Source: Clostridiales bacterium (lineage in GTDB: Bacteria; Bacillota; Clostridia; Oscillospirales; Ruminococcaceae). Taken from it: a DNA stretch of 64,000 bases. The DNA lies in the NCBI GenBank assembly GCA_019423685.1, contig JAHZAY010000012.1, positions 11,033-75,032 of the forward strand, written 5' to 3'. Positions within the stretch are counted from its first letter, which is position 1; each line of letters starts with the position of its first letter. Of this stretch, positions 43,257 through 52,360 are shown one piece after another. A program made the translations under genes and the position numbers. The notes below the pieces were generated by a model. That model saw only the letters and a program-made list of their open reading frames with translations. It did not search any database and was not told where the DNA came from.

Positions 43257-44969
43257 ATGAACTATCTTGATACATACAATGTCTGGAAGTCAAAGAAGCT
43301 GGAGGACCCGGACCTCATCGCCGAAATGCAGGAGATTGAGGGCAACGATCATGAAATCAAAGAGCGCTTTATCAAGGCACTGGAGTTTGGTACAGCGGGT
43401 CTGCGCGGCATCTTAGGTGTTGGAACCAACCGCATGAATATCTACACCGTTGCGCTGGCCACCCAGGGTATGGCGGATTATGTCAAGGGAAAGTTTGAGC
43501 ATCCATCGGTTGCCATCGCTTATGACAGCCGCATCAAGAGCGACCTGTTTGCAAACATCACCGCGAGAGTTTTTGCAGCAAACGGAGTCAAGGCTTATCT
43601 GTTTAAGGAACTGATGCCCACCCCAACTTTGTCCTTTGCGGTGCGCCAGCTGCATTGCAGCGCGGGTATCGTCATCACAGCCAGCCACAATCCTTCCAAG
43701 TACAACGGCTACAAGGCCTACGGGGAGGACGGCTGCCAGCTCAATCCACAGGCGGCAGCCAAGGTGCTGGAGCTGGCCAGCAAGACCGACATCTTTGATG
43801 GGGTCAAAAAGATTTCCTTTGAAGAAGGAATGCGCACCGGCATGATTGAGTACATTCCCGATCAGCTCATCGACGAGTATCTGGACCGCGTCTTTGCGCT
43901 GCGTGTCAGCAAAAACCCAGTGGAGAAGAGCAGCCTCAAGGTTGTATATACTCCGCTCAACGGCACCGGCAACAAGCTGGTCCGCCGGATTTTGCAGCGC
44001 ATCGGCATCGAGGACGTCACCGTTGTGCCAGAGCAGGAAAAACCGGATGGAAACTTCCCAACCTGCCCATACCCGAACCCGGAGGAAAAATCCACCTTGC
44101 AGCTGGGCATTGAGCTTTGCAAAAAGCTTGGCGGAGATCTGGTGCTCGCCACCGACCCGGATGCAGACCGTGTGGGCATCGCAGTCAACCACCACGGGGA
44201 GTTTATCCTGCCAACCGGCAACGAAGTCGGTGTATTGATGCTCGATTACATTGCAAAGCAGCGCATCTCTCAGGGTACAATGCCAAAGAATCCGGTGGCG
44301 GTCAAGTCCATCGTCTCCACCCCGCTGGCTGATGTTGTGGCCAAGAGCTACGGCGTGCAGATGATCAACGTGCTCACAGGATTTAAATATATCGGCGAAC
44401 AGATCACCTTGCTGGAGCAGAAGGGCGAGGAAAACCGCTTCCTGCTCGGCTTTGAGGAAAGCTACGGCTACATGACCGGCGGCCACGTCCGTGACAAGGA
44501 TGCGGTGAACGGTTCGATGATTATCTGTGAGATGGCTCAGTACTATAAACGCCAAGGCAAGACGCTGATTGATGCGCTCAACGACATCTTCTCCCGCTTC
44601 GGAGTCTATGCTTCTAAAGTGAAGGGATACACCTTTGAGGGCACCGAGGGTATGGACAAGATGACCGGCATTATGAAACGGCTGCGCGAGAACCCGCCAA
44701 AGGCCTTCTCCGGCTACAAGGTATTGGCGTGCGCCGACTATCTGATTTCCAAGCGCAAAGATTTCCGTACCGGTGGAGAGGCGGACATTGCGCTGCCATC
44801 CTCCAATGTACTGGAGTACAATTTGGAGAACAACCTGAAGGTCATCATTCGGCCATCCGGCACCGAGCCGAAGATCAAAGTATACCTGACCATTGTCACC
44901 AATGACAAGCAGCAGATTCCGATGATTGAGCAGCGCCTGTTTGACGCCACTGACCTTTTAATGATGTAA
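43257..44969 (+). CDS. Phosphoglucomutase/phosphomannomutase (PgcA-like)
   Basis: This 570-residue alpha-D-phosphohexomutase interconverts glucose 1- and 6-phosphate (or the mannose forms), feeding wall and surface polysaccharides. The four-domain family is complete: FGTAGLRGILGVGTNRMN, the active Ser loop VITASHNPSKYNGYK, the metal-binding ATDPDADRVGIAV, the sugar loop GFEESYGYMTG, and the phosphate loop RPSGTEPKIKVYL. I start at the second ATG (43257), which has AAAGGA eight bases upstream; the ATG three codons earlier overlaps it. Confidence 0.94.
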   Translation: MNYLDTYNVWKSKKLEDPDLIAEMQEIEGNDHEIKERFIKALEFGTAGLRGILGVGTNRMNIYTVALATQGMADYVKGKFEHPSVAIAYDSRIKSDLFANITARVFAANGVKAYLFKELMPTPTLSFAVRQLHCSAGIVITASHNPSKYNGYKAYGEDGCQLNPQAAAKVLELASKTDIFDGVKKISFEEGMRTGMIEYIPDQLIDEYLDRVFALRVSKNPVEKSSLKVVYTPLNGTGNKLVRRILQRIGIEDVTVVPEQEKPDGNFPTCPYPNPEEKSTLQLGIELCKKLGGDLVLATDPDADRVGIAVNHHGEFILPTGNEVGVLMLDYIAKQRISQGTMPKNPVAVKSIVSTPLADVVAKSYGVQMINVLTGFKYIGEQITLLEQKGEENRFLLGFEESYGYMTGGHVRDKDAVNGSMIICEMAQYYKRQGKTLIDALNDIFSRFGVYASKVKGYTFEGTEGMDKMTGIMKRLRENPPKAFSGYKVLACADYLISKRKDFRTGGEADIALPSSNVLEYNLENNLKVIIRPSGTEPKIKVYLTIVTNDKQQIPMIEQRLFDATDLLMM

Positions 44970-44981
44970 AATCTTATAATG

Positions 44982-45014
44982 AAAAGCCAGGACCGCAAGT
45001 CCTGGCTTTTTTTA
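44982..45014 (+). terminator. Phosphohexomutase terminator
   Basis: AAAAGCCAGGAC (44982-44993) pairs perfectly with 44999-45010, followed by T's. Confidence 0.93.
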
Positions 45015-45124
45015 GGCTTTTGGGGAGAATACAAACCAAAAAGAACGGGCATTCTGTAAAATTTATGTAAAGGCAAAGTAAAATATTTGCTTAAATTTTT
45101 CATAGAGAGTGTGCAACTTCACTA

Positions 45125-45153
45125 TTGCATTTCTCAAAAAGCTTGCCTATAAT
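45125..45153 (+). promoter_or_regulatory. Promoter of the first MATE gene
   Basis: TTGCAT (45125-45130) and TATAAT (45148-45153), 17 bases apart. The leader of about 80 bases contains a GC-rich stretch (45176-45210). Confidence 0.75.
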
Positions 45154-45241
45154 AAAAATTATCTAGTTTCTTTGGCCGCCCGGAGCCGGCATGATCGGAC
45201 GGGAAGGAAAGAGCAATCTTATCAAGTAAAGGATGTGTATC

Positions 45242-46597
45242 ATGAGAAAATCATACGAAATGGACATGTGTAACGGTCCAATTTTGAGCAAGATCTTGCT
45301 CTTTTCGATTCCACTGATGATCTCCGGTATCCTTCAGCTGCTGTTCAATGCGGCCGATATTGTGGTTGTCGGACGTTTCACCGGCAGCGAGGCGATGGCC
45401 GCAGTTGGCTCGACCGGCGCGTTGATCAACCTCATCATCAACCTGTTTGTCGGCATCTCGGTCGGTGCAAATGTTGTGGTTGCCCGCAATTATGGCGCCA
45501 GAGACTATGACGGTGTACACGGAGCGGTACACACCTCCGTCTTGACTGCCTTGGTCGGCGGCGTTTTTTTGATTTTTGTAGGTATCCTTTTGGCGCGCCC
45601 CATGCTCGAGCTGATGGGTACTCCAGACAACGTCATCAACCTTTCGGTGCTGTACATGCGCATCTATTTTGTCGGCATGCCCTCCTTTATGCTGTATAAC
45701 TTTGGCTCCGCTATTCTGCGCGCCATCGGCGATACCAGACGTCCGCTTTACTTTTTAACGCTGGCAGGCGTCATCAACGTCGTGCTCAATTTGTTCTTTG
45801 TCATCGTTTTCAATATGGGTGTAGCGGGTGTTGCTCTGGCCACCATTATTTCCCAGACTGTTTCGGCGGTACTCGTTCTGCTGTGCCTGATGAAGATGGA
45901 GGGACCGTGCCATCTTGACTTTAAACACCTCAAGTTCCATCTCAATCAGTTGATGCAGATGCTGCGCATCGGTCTGCCAGCAGGCTTGCAGGGCATTGTA
46001 TTCAGCCTTTCCAATGTGCTGATTCAGTCGTCGGTCAACTCCTTCGGTTCGCAGGTTATGGCGGGCAACACCGCAGGCAGCAACATCGAGGGCTTTGTAT
46101 ACAACGCGATGAACGCGGTATATCAGACTTCACTGAGCTTTACAAGCCAGAATATGGGTGCTAAGCGCTTTGACCGCATCACCAAAATCCTCTTTGAGTG
46201 CCTGTTTGTCGTTTCGGCGATCGGCATCATCCTCGGCGGCGGTGCCTATCTGATGGCTGACCACCTGTTGGGTATCTACACCTCCGATCCAGAGGTTATT
46301 TCCTACGGAATTACCCGTATGAGTTACTGCTGTGCGACCTATTTCCTGTGCGGATTGATGGACGTCATGGTCGGCAGCATCCGCGGTATGGGGTACTCAA
46401 TTATGCCGATGCTGGTTTCATTGACCGGTGCATGTGCGTTCCGAGTCGTCTGGATTTTTACCGTTTTCCAGTTCAACCGAACCCTCGACTGCCTGTACGT
46501 CTCCTACCCAATCTCCTGGATCTTGACCGCCGGTGTACATATGATTTGTTTCTTTGCGGTTCGCAAGAAAGCCTTTGCCCGAGCCGCAGCGGCCTAA
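45242..46597 (+). CDS. MATE-family efflux transporter 1
   Basis: This 451-residue membrane protein has about twelve helices in two MATE repeats. The first begins near PILSKILLFSIPLMISGILQ and has FNAADIVVVGRFTGSEAMAA; the second has LRIGLPAGLQGIVFSLSNVL. MATE proteins expel drugs, dyes or metabolites using proton or sodium gradients. AAAGGA precedes the ATG at 45242. It shares the repeat pattern with the gene at 61460 but is clearly a different paralog. Substrate unknown. Confidence 0.93.
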   Translation: MRKSYEMDMCNGPILSKILLFSIPLMISGILQLLFNAADIVVVGRFTGSEAMAAVGSTGALINLIINLFVGISVGANVVVARNYGARDYDGVHGAVHTSVLTALVGGVFLIFVGILLARPMLELMGTPDNVINLSVLYMRIYFVGMPSFMLYNFGSAILRAIGDTRRPLYFLTLAGVINVVLNLFFVIVFNMGVAGVALATIISQTVSAVLVLLCLMKMEGPCHLDFKHLKFHLNQLMQMLRIGLPAGLQGIVFSLSNVLIQSSVNSFGSQVMAGNTAGSNIEGFVYNAMNAVYQTSLSFTSQNMGAKRFDRITKILFECLFVVSAIGIILGGGAYLMADHLLGIYTSDPEVISYGITRMSYCCATYFLCGLMDVMVGSIRGMGYSIMPMLVSLTGACAFRVVWIFTVFQFNRTLDCLYVSYPISWILTAGVHMICFFAVRKKAFARAAAA

Positions 46598-46644
46598 ATT
46601 CCCCAGAGTACATTTAACAAAAAAGCAAGGGAAGCTTGCAAATA

Positions 46645-46687
46645 AAAGGCAGAAAAAACCTCCCATTGGGAGGTTTTTTCTGCCTTT
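46645..46687 (+). terminator. Terminator, bidirectional shape
   Basis: A perfect 20-bp stem (46645-46664 with 46668-46687) around ATT, with a T-run inside the 3' arm. Confidence 0.9.
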
Positions 46688-46737
46688 AAAAATAGCGAGC
46701 GGCGCTCTATTTTTGGGGATCAATCCACACTTTCCCT

Positions 46738-46766
46738 TTGACAATCCTCGACAATTGTTTTATAAT
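46738..46766 (+). promoter_or_regulatory. Promoter of the LTA-synthase-like gene
   Basis: TTGACA (46738-46743) and TATAAT (46761-46766), exactly 17 bases apart: a full consensus promoter. Confidence 0.9.
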
Positions 46767-46890
46767 ACATTTTACACTCTTTTTCCTTTTATTTGATGGT
46801 TTGACGAAAAAAGGGGCAACCTCTTCGTTTTACGATCAGAGAACATCCCAGGGATGTAAATTTTCTGTTTAGAAAGGAACTTTGTAAAAC

Positions 46891-48714
46891 ATGGCCCGTA
46901 TACGAGACTTTGTGCGGCGGCATATTTCCAAGCAGGACTCCTCGCTTGTCCTGCTGATGCTTATCACTCCGGCCACCGCATTCTATCTGATGCAGTTTGT
47001 CTACTGCGGCAACCTTCCGTGGAACTATTCTCCCCGGGTGCTGCTGGCAAACTACCTGTGCATCGGAGTGGTACATTTTACCCTCTGTGCACTGACCAAC
47101 TACATCGTTTTGTGCAGCCTTCTCACCCACCTTCTGTGCTTTTTATGGGGGCTTGCAAACTACTATGTTTCGCTTTTCCGCGGAACGCCCATCCTTCCCT
47201 GGGACTTCACAGCTCTGGGCACCGCGGCGGCGGTGGCTGACAGCTATCGTTTCTCCCTCAACTTTCAGGTGGCAGTGGGGCTGCTGGTCCTGGCAGCGAT
47301 GATTTTTGTGCTGCGCAAAAGGTTGCTTTCCGGGCGCTTTCGCCATTCCCAAAACCGCCTTCGCCTGCGTGCGGGTTATCTATGTGTCATCGCTGCCTGT
47401 GCTTATCCGGTACTGCGCCCCGCGGCGCTGGAAAGCTTCGGCATCAACACCGACGTTTGGGACCAGAGCGGTTCCTACTCGCAGGACGGGGCGCTGGCAG
47501 TCTTTCTGCGAAACACCCAGTTTATGTCGGTACAGCAGCCACAGGACCCATCCAGCGAGCACGTCGAGCAGCTTGCAGATAGCGTGACGCCCCATCAACC
47601 GGCCGTTGAAACCGATACCCGTCCGAATATCATTGCCATTATGAACGAATCGTGGGCCGACTTCGAGGACTTCGGAAATCTTTCGTTGAGCCAGAGTGTC
47701 ACCGATTACATCGATTCGCTGGACAACTGTATCTTTGGACACACCTACACGTCGGTCTTTGGAGCGGGAACCAGCGCGAGCGAATTTGAATTTTTGACCG
47801 GCAATTCGATGGCCTTCCTGCCATCGGGCAGCATACCCTATCAGCAGTATATCCTGGAGAAGAGCGACTCCTTGGCCTCGCTTTTAAAGCAAAATGGGTA
47901 CCGCACCTTGGCGGTGCACCCCGGCGAGCGCACCTCCTGGCAGCGCAATCAGGCCTATCCGCTGTTGGGGTTTGATGAATTTAAGTGCGTGGACGATATG
48001 AATGTGCCCCTTACCCAGGAGCACGGTTATGTCAGCGACCAATCCTCCTTCGATCAAATTGTGTATGAGTTTGAGCACAAGGACCCGGATGAGCGGCTGT
48101 TTCTCTTTAACGTCACCATCCAGAATCACGGCAGCTATACGGTGGAGGACTATCCCGCTGAGGTGTTCCTGACCGATGAGCCGGGGAAATATCCGATGGC
48201 GGAGCAGTATTTGACCCTCGCAAACAAAACCGATGAGGCATTTAAGACGCTGGTGGACTATTTCAGCCAGCAGGACGAACCGACCATCATCTTGATGTTC
48301 GGCGATCATCAGCCGTCGGTTGAACAGGAATTTTTGGACAAAGCGTACGGCGTCACCCAAGATGAGATGACGATGGAGCAGTACATGGACAAGTACAAGA
48401 CTCCGTTTTTAATCTGGGCAAACTACGACCTGCCGGACGACGAGATCCCGACGACTAGCCTGAACTTTTTGGGACAGTACCTGCTCTCCTATGCCGGCAT
48501 CGAAAATTCGGTGTATGGGGATTATCTGGAAAACTTCCAGGAAGTTTTGCCGGTCATGACCTTTGTGGGGTACATAGACCGCGACGGCAAAGCGTACAGT
48601 CACCTCGAGCAAAACGGCTATACCGAGATGATCGAAGATTATCGGGCCTTTGCCTATGACAACCTATTTGGCGCACAGAACCGCCACGACGAATATTATC
48701 AAGCACGAGAATAA
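46891..48714 (+). CDS. LTA synthase-like phosphoglycerol transferase
   Basis: This 607-residue membrane enzyme belongs to the LtaS/phosphoglycerol transferase group (alkaline phosphatase fold), which adds glycerol phosphate to a lipid or glycan outside the membrane. Five helices occupy about 18-175. The extracellular sulfatase-like domain follows: NIIAIMNESWADF (metal-binding Glu), the nucleophile Thr in GAGTSASEFEFLTG, and the C-terminal MFGDHQPSV (metal ligands). AGAAAGGAAC precedes the ATG at 46891. Possible products are lipoteichoic acid or a phosphoglycerol decoration; sequence does not decide. Confidence 0.87.
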   Translation: MARIRDFVRRHISKQDSSLVLLMLITPATAFYLMQFVYCGNLPWNYSPRVLLANYLCIGVVHFTLCALTNYIVLCSLLTHLLCFLWGLANYYVSLFRGTPILPWDFTALGTAAAVADSYRFSLNFQVAVGLLVLAAMIFVLRKRLLSGRFRHSQNRLRLRAGYLCVIAACAYPVLRPAALESFGINTDVWDQSGSYSQDGALAVFLRNTQFMSVQQPQDPSSEHVEQLADSVTPHQPAVETDTRPNIIAIMNESWADFEDFGNLSLSQSVTDYIDSLDNCIFGHTYTSVFGAGTSASEFEFLTGNSMAFLPSGSIPYQQYILEKSDSLASLLKQNGYRTLAVHPGERTSWQRNQAYPLLGFDEFKCVDDMNVPLTQEHGYVSDQSSFDQIVYEFEHKDPDERLFLFNVTIQNHGSYTVEDYPAEVFLTDEPGKYPMAEQYLTLANKTDEAFKTLVDYFSQQDEPTIILMFGDHQPSVEQEFLDKAYGVTQDEMTMEQYMDKYKTPFLIWANYDLPDDEIPTTSLNFLGQYLLSYAGIENSVYGDYLENFQEVLPVMTFVGYIDRDGKAYSHLEQNGYTEMIEDYRAFAYDNLFGAQNRHDEYYQARE

Positions 48715-48728
48715 CAAAAGAGCAGCGA

Positions 48729-48769
48729 AAAAGGGCTTTCCCCTATCGGGGAAAGCCCTTTTGTTTTTT
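48729..48769. terminator. Terminator between convergent genes
   Basis: AAAAGGGCTTTCCCC (48729-48743) pairs perfectly with 48748-48762. TTTTGTTTTTTT follows on the plus strand; the A-rich left side serves the minus-strand gene. Confidence 0.92.
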
Positions 48770-51700
48770 TATTGGACAGAGGTGCCGGGGTAGTAGTGGG
48801 TGAGGATATCCACATAATTCCACCCCTGCATAGCGTAGTAGTCTGCGCCCTGTTGGCTCATGCCCACGCCGTGGCCATAGCCGTAGGTGGTGAAGGTAAA
48901 AATGCCGTTGTGGTACTCCACCTCAAATGCAGCGGAGTTGATCAGCGAGTGCAGCATATTTTCTCGCACCTTTCGGCCGGTGACCCGCTGTCCGCACACC
49001 TGGATGCTGTCGACATAGAGCCCATTGATGTACTGGGGATCGGAGAACCAGTCTTCCGGGTCGCCGTAATCGTACGGGTTGGTCTGGCAGTACTCCTCGA
49101 TGTAGTCGGCGATCTCCTGTTCGGAGAAGGTTTTGGTGGCGCCGTAGGCCTTTAACGTGGTGTCGCCGGGGCTGTCTACGCTGACAAGGTAAGGCAGGTA
49201 GCTTCCCCATACATGCTCGGCATCCATCGATTGTCCGGCATTGGATGCACAGTAGGTGGCGTTGATGTAGGAACCGTTATAGTAGATGGCCTGTCCCAAT
49301 ACGGCGTCCACTGCGCTTTGTACGGCGGAGGAGACGTTGGAGCTGGAAGCAACCCACGGACTAATGCCCTGCTGATTGTTGTAGAGGACATAGGTGTAGG
49401 CGGCGACCGCCTGTGCTTTGAGCACTTCCGGCTGGAAGGTCGGTCCCATCTCGGCCTGTACAATCTGTGCGACGATCTGACGGGCAGATCCTCGGGTGGT
49501 TTTGCCATCAATCTTGACCGAAAGCTCTTTGCCCGCCAGGGAGGAGGTGCCCTGTGAACTGTCCTCCTCACCCGCTTCTTCCTCTTCCTGGTCTGCCAGC
49601 TGCGTGCTCTGGGAGAGGCTGGAGCCGGTTTGCTGCTTGGACGGTTCGTCCTGCTCTTGCAGCTGTTCTATCGAGGCGTGCAGATCCTCAATGTCTGCGA
49701 CGGCCTGCTGGTCGATCTCTTCAACGGCAAGGACGTTGATGCCGGTGTCCTCAGCGGGCGTTCTCTGCGCTGGGGGATCGGGTTGCTCTGAAGTTTCCGG
49801 GGCCGGAGCGAGCGTCTGAACCGCCTCATCGGTTGCAGAAATTGTCCCGGAGGAGTTGGTCTGAGGCTCTGTTTCTGGAGAAGACGTTTGCTGTGTGGGC
49901 GAAGCCTCGGCGTACTTGGTGTCCTCCAGCTGATTAAAGCCGCCGGTCTGTCCGGTGTCCAATTCGGTATCGGCCACCGACATCGGCATGCTGTCCTCAA
50001 GCAGTTCCTGTGGCTGTTCTGCTAAAGCAGAGATCACGTCGCTGTCGTCCAGGACAACCTGTGCAGAGTAGTGCGGCAGGGCGGCTTTGAGTGCGGCCTC
50101 ATCCGGTTTGGTGCCCCCGAACAGCTGATACCAGATGTCTGGATACAGAGGATTGGGGTTCATTGCGGCCTGTGAAGTGTCCACCGATTCGCTCTCACCG
50201 TCGCGGACCTTTCGGGCGACGATGACAAACCGCGCATCCTGGAACTCATAGGAACAGGTGGAGAGGGTGAGCAGCTGATCGGACGGCAAGACATCCACGC
50301 CGGTATTGATGATGCTGCGGATGAGTACGTCGTCAATGTATTCCTGCGCTTCCTGGGAGTCCTTGGCGTCGATAAACTCGTGGTAGGGGAAAATTTCTCC
50401 GTGTTCCGAGTGGGTGTTGGTGTAGAAGATCGAGATGATCTTGTACTTGCCCTTGTGGTAGACGCTATCAAACTGAACGACGGGGTGCTGCTGGTAATAT
50501 TCAAGGCTCGTATATCCTTTGAGAATGTTGAACATCTGGCCGTCGGTGCGGATGTTGTGACCATAGATGATGATGTTGGTGCTGGGTGCTTTCAGGTCGT
50601 CCGCCGCGTCGACGAATGGGACGGCATGTTCGCTGTATTCTCCCTCAAAGTTCATGCGGTAATATTTGGTGTTGTCGGTCGTTTGTACGACAGGATAGTC
50701 CAGGTCGGTGCCGTCGATGCTGATCCAACCGACCACGTCGGGGTTAATTTCCCACAAGCCGGCAAACGATTTATCGTAGTCGTCGGGATAGCCAGAGGGG
50801 GCAAACAGCGTCGGGCTGTCGTAAACTTCGCGCAACGATTCATAGTTAGCGCGGTTTTGGGCGGACTTATAATAGTAGTATCCAAGATAACCGATCGAGC
50901 CGATAAAGATCAGAATCAGGATGACGAGAAGAACCTTGACAACCGGAGAACGTCCCGAGCGGGTGGATTTATCCTCCTGCTGCTTCTGGCTCTTCTGAGA
51001 GCGCTTGAGGGATTTTTTCTCGCGGCGGGAGGACTTTTCCTCGAACAGTTCCTCCTCCGGTTCCTCCTCGTCGACCACATACAGGTCGTCGTCCTCTTCG
51101 GGGAAATCGGCCGAATTATCGTAGGCAGTTTGTGCAGGAGGGTAGCTAGTATAGTCGCTCTCGGATGCAGCCGCTGCCGAAGTGGCTACCGCGGCGGCAT
51201 TGGTTGCAAAGGCCGCGACTGGCTGTTTGCGCCGGCCAAACTTCTTTTCCACCGCGCGCAGGCCCCGGGTGCCCAATCCAGAGATGGAGCTTACCTTGCC
51301 GCACTCGCTGCTCAGGTCCTCCAAAAAGCTGTTGCAGCACTGGCGGGAGGTGTGCTCGTCCTCTTTCAGGGCAATTAAACGAAGGATGGGGCTTTCCTGT
51401 GTGCCGCCTAAAATGGGCAAAAACCTCTGTGCGCGCCGCTTTGCAGTGCGGTCGATGTAGTCCTCAACCTCCTCCAGCTTGCTGGGGAGAATCGGAATGT
51501 CTGCGGTCACTGCGCCCGGATAGAGTTTGTGTAGCAGCAGCGGGAAGAGCTGGTTTGCCACCAGGCGCAGCACCTCTTTAGAAGAGCCAGAGACAAGCGC
51601 CACACAGGCGTTTGGAAACAGCATGGCAAATCCTGCCTTTCCGCACCCGGGGTCGCTCAGTGGGACGGCATCCTGTGGGATGAGGGAACTTTGCAGCGAT

Positions 51701-52020
51701 TGATTGGCCATGCGGCCGTTCTGGCTGAGATATTCGCGGATATCCTGTTGTGCCTGCTCGTCTTGGTGGAGGGGCTTATTGAATCCTTGAGCGAGGATTT
51801 CCCTGGCCTGCAGTGCAGGTGCATTGTCGACGATAAGCAGCAGACGGCAGCTTTTGAGGGATTGGCTGATCTGGTTGATCAGCTGTTGGCGGTCGGAGAC
51901 CATCACCTCGTTGCCAAAATTCAGACCCAACAGTTCAAACTGTTCTTTGAGTGCGGGGTTCTGCTGCATCAGACTGTACAGAGAGAATCCGGTATTTAAT
52001 AGTAAAACCTTGTGATTCAC
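48769..52020 (-). CDS. CinA/MoCF-like domain - TM - class B sortase - SpoIID fusion protein
   Basis: This 1083-residue protein joins three parts. About 1-170 resembles the MoCF/CinA N-terminal domain (KVLLLNTGFSLYSL, then NQSLQSSLIPQDAVPLSDPG). A charged linker leads to one helix at about 359-378 (VVKVLLVILILIFIGSIGYL). A class B sortase follows (about 415-600) with IIIYGHNIRTDGQMFN (catalytic His near 488), TLSTCSYEF (Cys near 589) and the Arg in DARFVIVAR. A 220-residue Ser/Glu/Gln-rich linker leads to a SpoIID domain (about 831-1083: VQAEMGPTFQPEVLKAQAVA and GYGHGVGMSQQGA). Topology puts the CinA-like part inside and the other two outside. I start at GTG 52020, behind AGGAAGGA. The sortase substrate is unknown. 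Confidence 0.88.
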   Translation of the reverse strand: MNHKVLLLNTGFSLYSLMQQNPALKEQFELLGLNFGNEVMVSDRQQLINQISQSLKSCRLLLIVDNAPALQAREILAQGFNKPLHQDEQAQQDIREYLSQNGRMANQSLQSSLIPQDAVPLSDPGCGKAGFAMLFPNACVALVSGSSKEVLRLVANQLFPLLLHKLYPGAVTADIPILPSKLEEVEDYIDRTAKRRAQRFLPILGGTQESPILRLIALKEDEHTSRQCCNSFLEDLSSECGKVSSISGLGTRGLRAVEKKFGRRKQPVAAFATNAAAVATSAAAASESDYTSYPPAQTAYDNSADFPEEDDDLYVVDEEEPEEELFEEKSSRREKKSLKRSQKSQKQQEDKSTRSGRSPVVKVLLVILILIFIGSIGYLGYYYYKSAQNRANYESLREVYDSPTLFAPSGYPDDYDKSFAGLWEINPDVVGWISIDGTDLDYPVVQTTDNTKYYRMNFEGEYSEHAVPFVDAADDLKAPSTNIIIYGHNIRTDGQMFNILKGYTSLEYYQQHPVVQFDSVYHKGKYKIISIFYTNTHSEHGEIFPYHEFIDAKDSQEAQEYIDDVLIRSIINTGVDVLPSDQLLTLSTCSYEFQDARFVIVARKVRDGESESVDTSQAAMNPNPLYPDIWYQLFGGTKPDEAALKAALPHYSAQVVLDDSDVISALAEQPQELLEDSMPMSVADTELDTGQTGGFNQLEDTKYAEASPTQQTSSPETEPQTNSSGTISATDEAVQTLAPAPETSEQPDPPAQRTPAEDTGINVLAVEEIDQQAVADIEDLHASIEQLQEQDEPSKQQTGSSLSQSTQLADQEEEEAGEEDSSQGTSSLAGKELSVKIDGKTTRGSARQIVAQIVQAEMGPTFQPEVLKAQAVAAYTYVLYNNQQGISPWVASSSNVSSAVQSAVDAVLGQAIYYNGSYINATYCASNAGQSMDAEHVWGSYLPYLVSVDSPGDTTLKAYGATKTFSEQEIADYIEEYCQTNPYDYGDPEDWFSDPQYINGLYVDSIQVCGQRVTGRKVRENMLHSLINSAAFEVEYHNGIFTFTTYGYGHGVGMSQQGADYYAMQGWNYVDILTHYYPGTSVQ

Positions 52021-52045
52021 CGGTTCATTCCTTCCTATCATAAAA

Positions 52046-52065
52046 CCGGCAGGACTGCCGGCTTT
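52046..52065 (-). other. Hairpin in the leader of the fusion gene
   Basis: CCGGCAG (52046-52052) pairs with CTGCCGG (52055-52061). On the minus strand TTTTAT follows, and the GTG start is 26 bases beyond. It looks like a small terminator inside the 5' leader. Confidence 0.5.
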
Positions 52066-52121
52066 GATTTTGACACTCTCTGGATCGAGAGGGGGGTTGG
52101 ATTGCCCATCAATCCGATTTT

Positions 52122-52150
52122 ATTATAGAGGAATTGAGCAAATAGTGCAA
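52122..52150 (-). promoter_or_regulatory. Promoter of the fusion gene
   Basis: TTGCAC (52145-52150) and TATAAT (52122-52127) on the minus strand, 17 bases apart. Confidence 0.75.
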
Positions 52151-52279
52151 GGCAGCGAGCGCAATTTTTACAAAATAGGAGGGAATAGAGGGCGATGGGG
52201 TGGGAACTTGTACGACGATCGGATATTGGCTGTTCGATAGAATAAAAAAGAAGAATCAAAGTACTTTTTTGAAAATTGA

Positions 52280-52315
52280 AAAAAAGGAGGACTTTCCTTT
52301 TGGGAAAGTCCTCCT
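52280..52315 (-). terminator. thrS terminator
   Basis: AGGAGGACTTTCC (52285-52297) pairs perfectly with 52303-52315. A T-run follows on the minus strand. Confidence 0.93.
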
Positions 52316-52360
52316 AAAAAACCTTTTGCCAGCACAGTTATGCTTTCTCCGCACAGGCCA

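Noticed and set aside
45154..45241. Guanidine or other riboswitch in the leader of the first MATE gene
   Set aside because: A GC-rich stretch exists, but the paired ACGR loops or other class signatures are not present.
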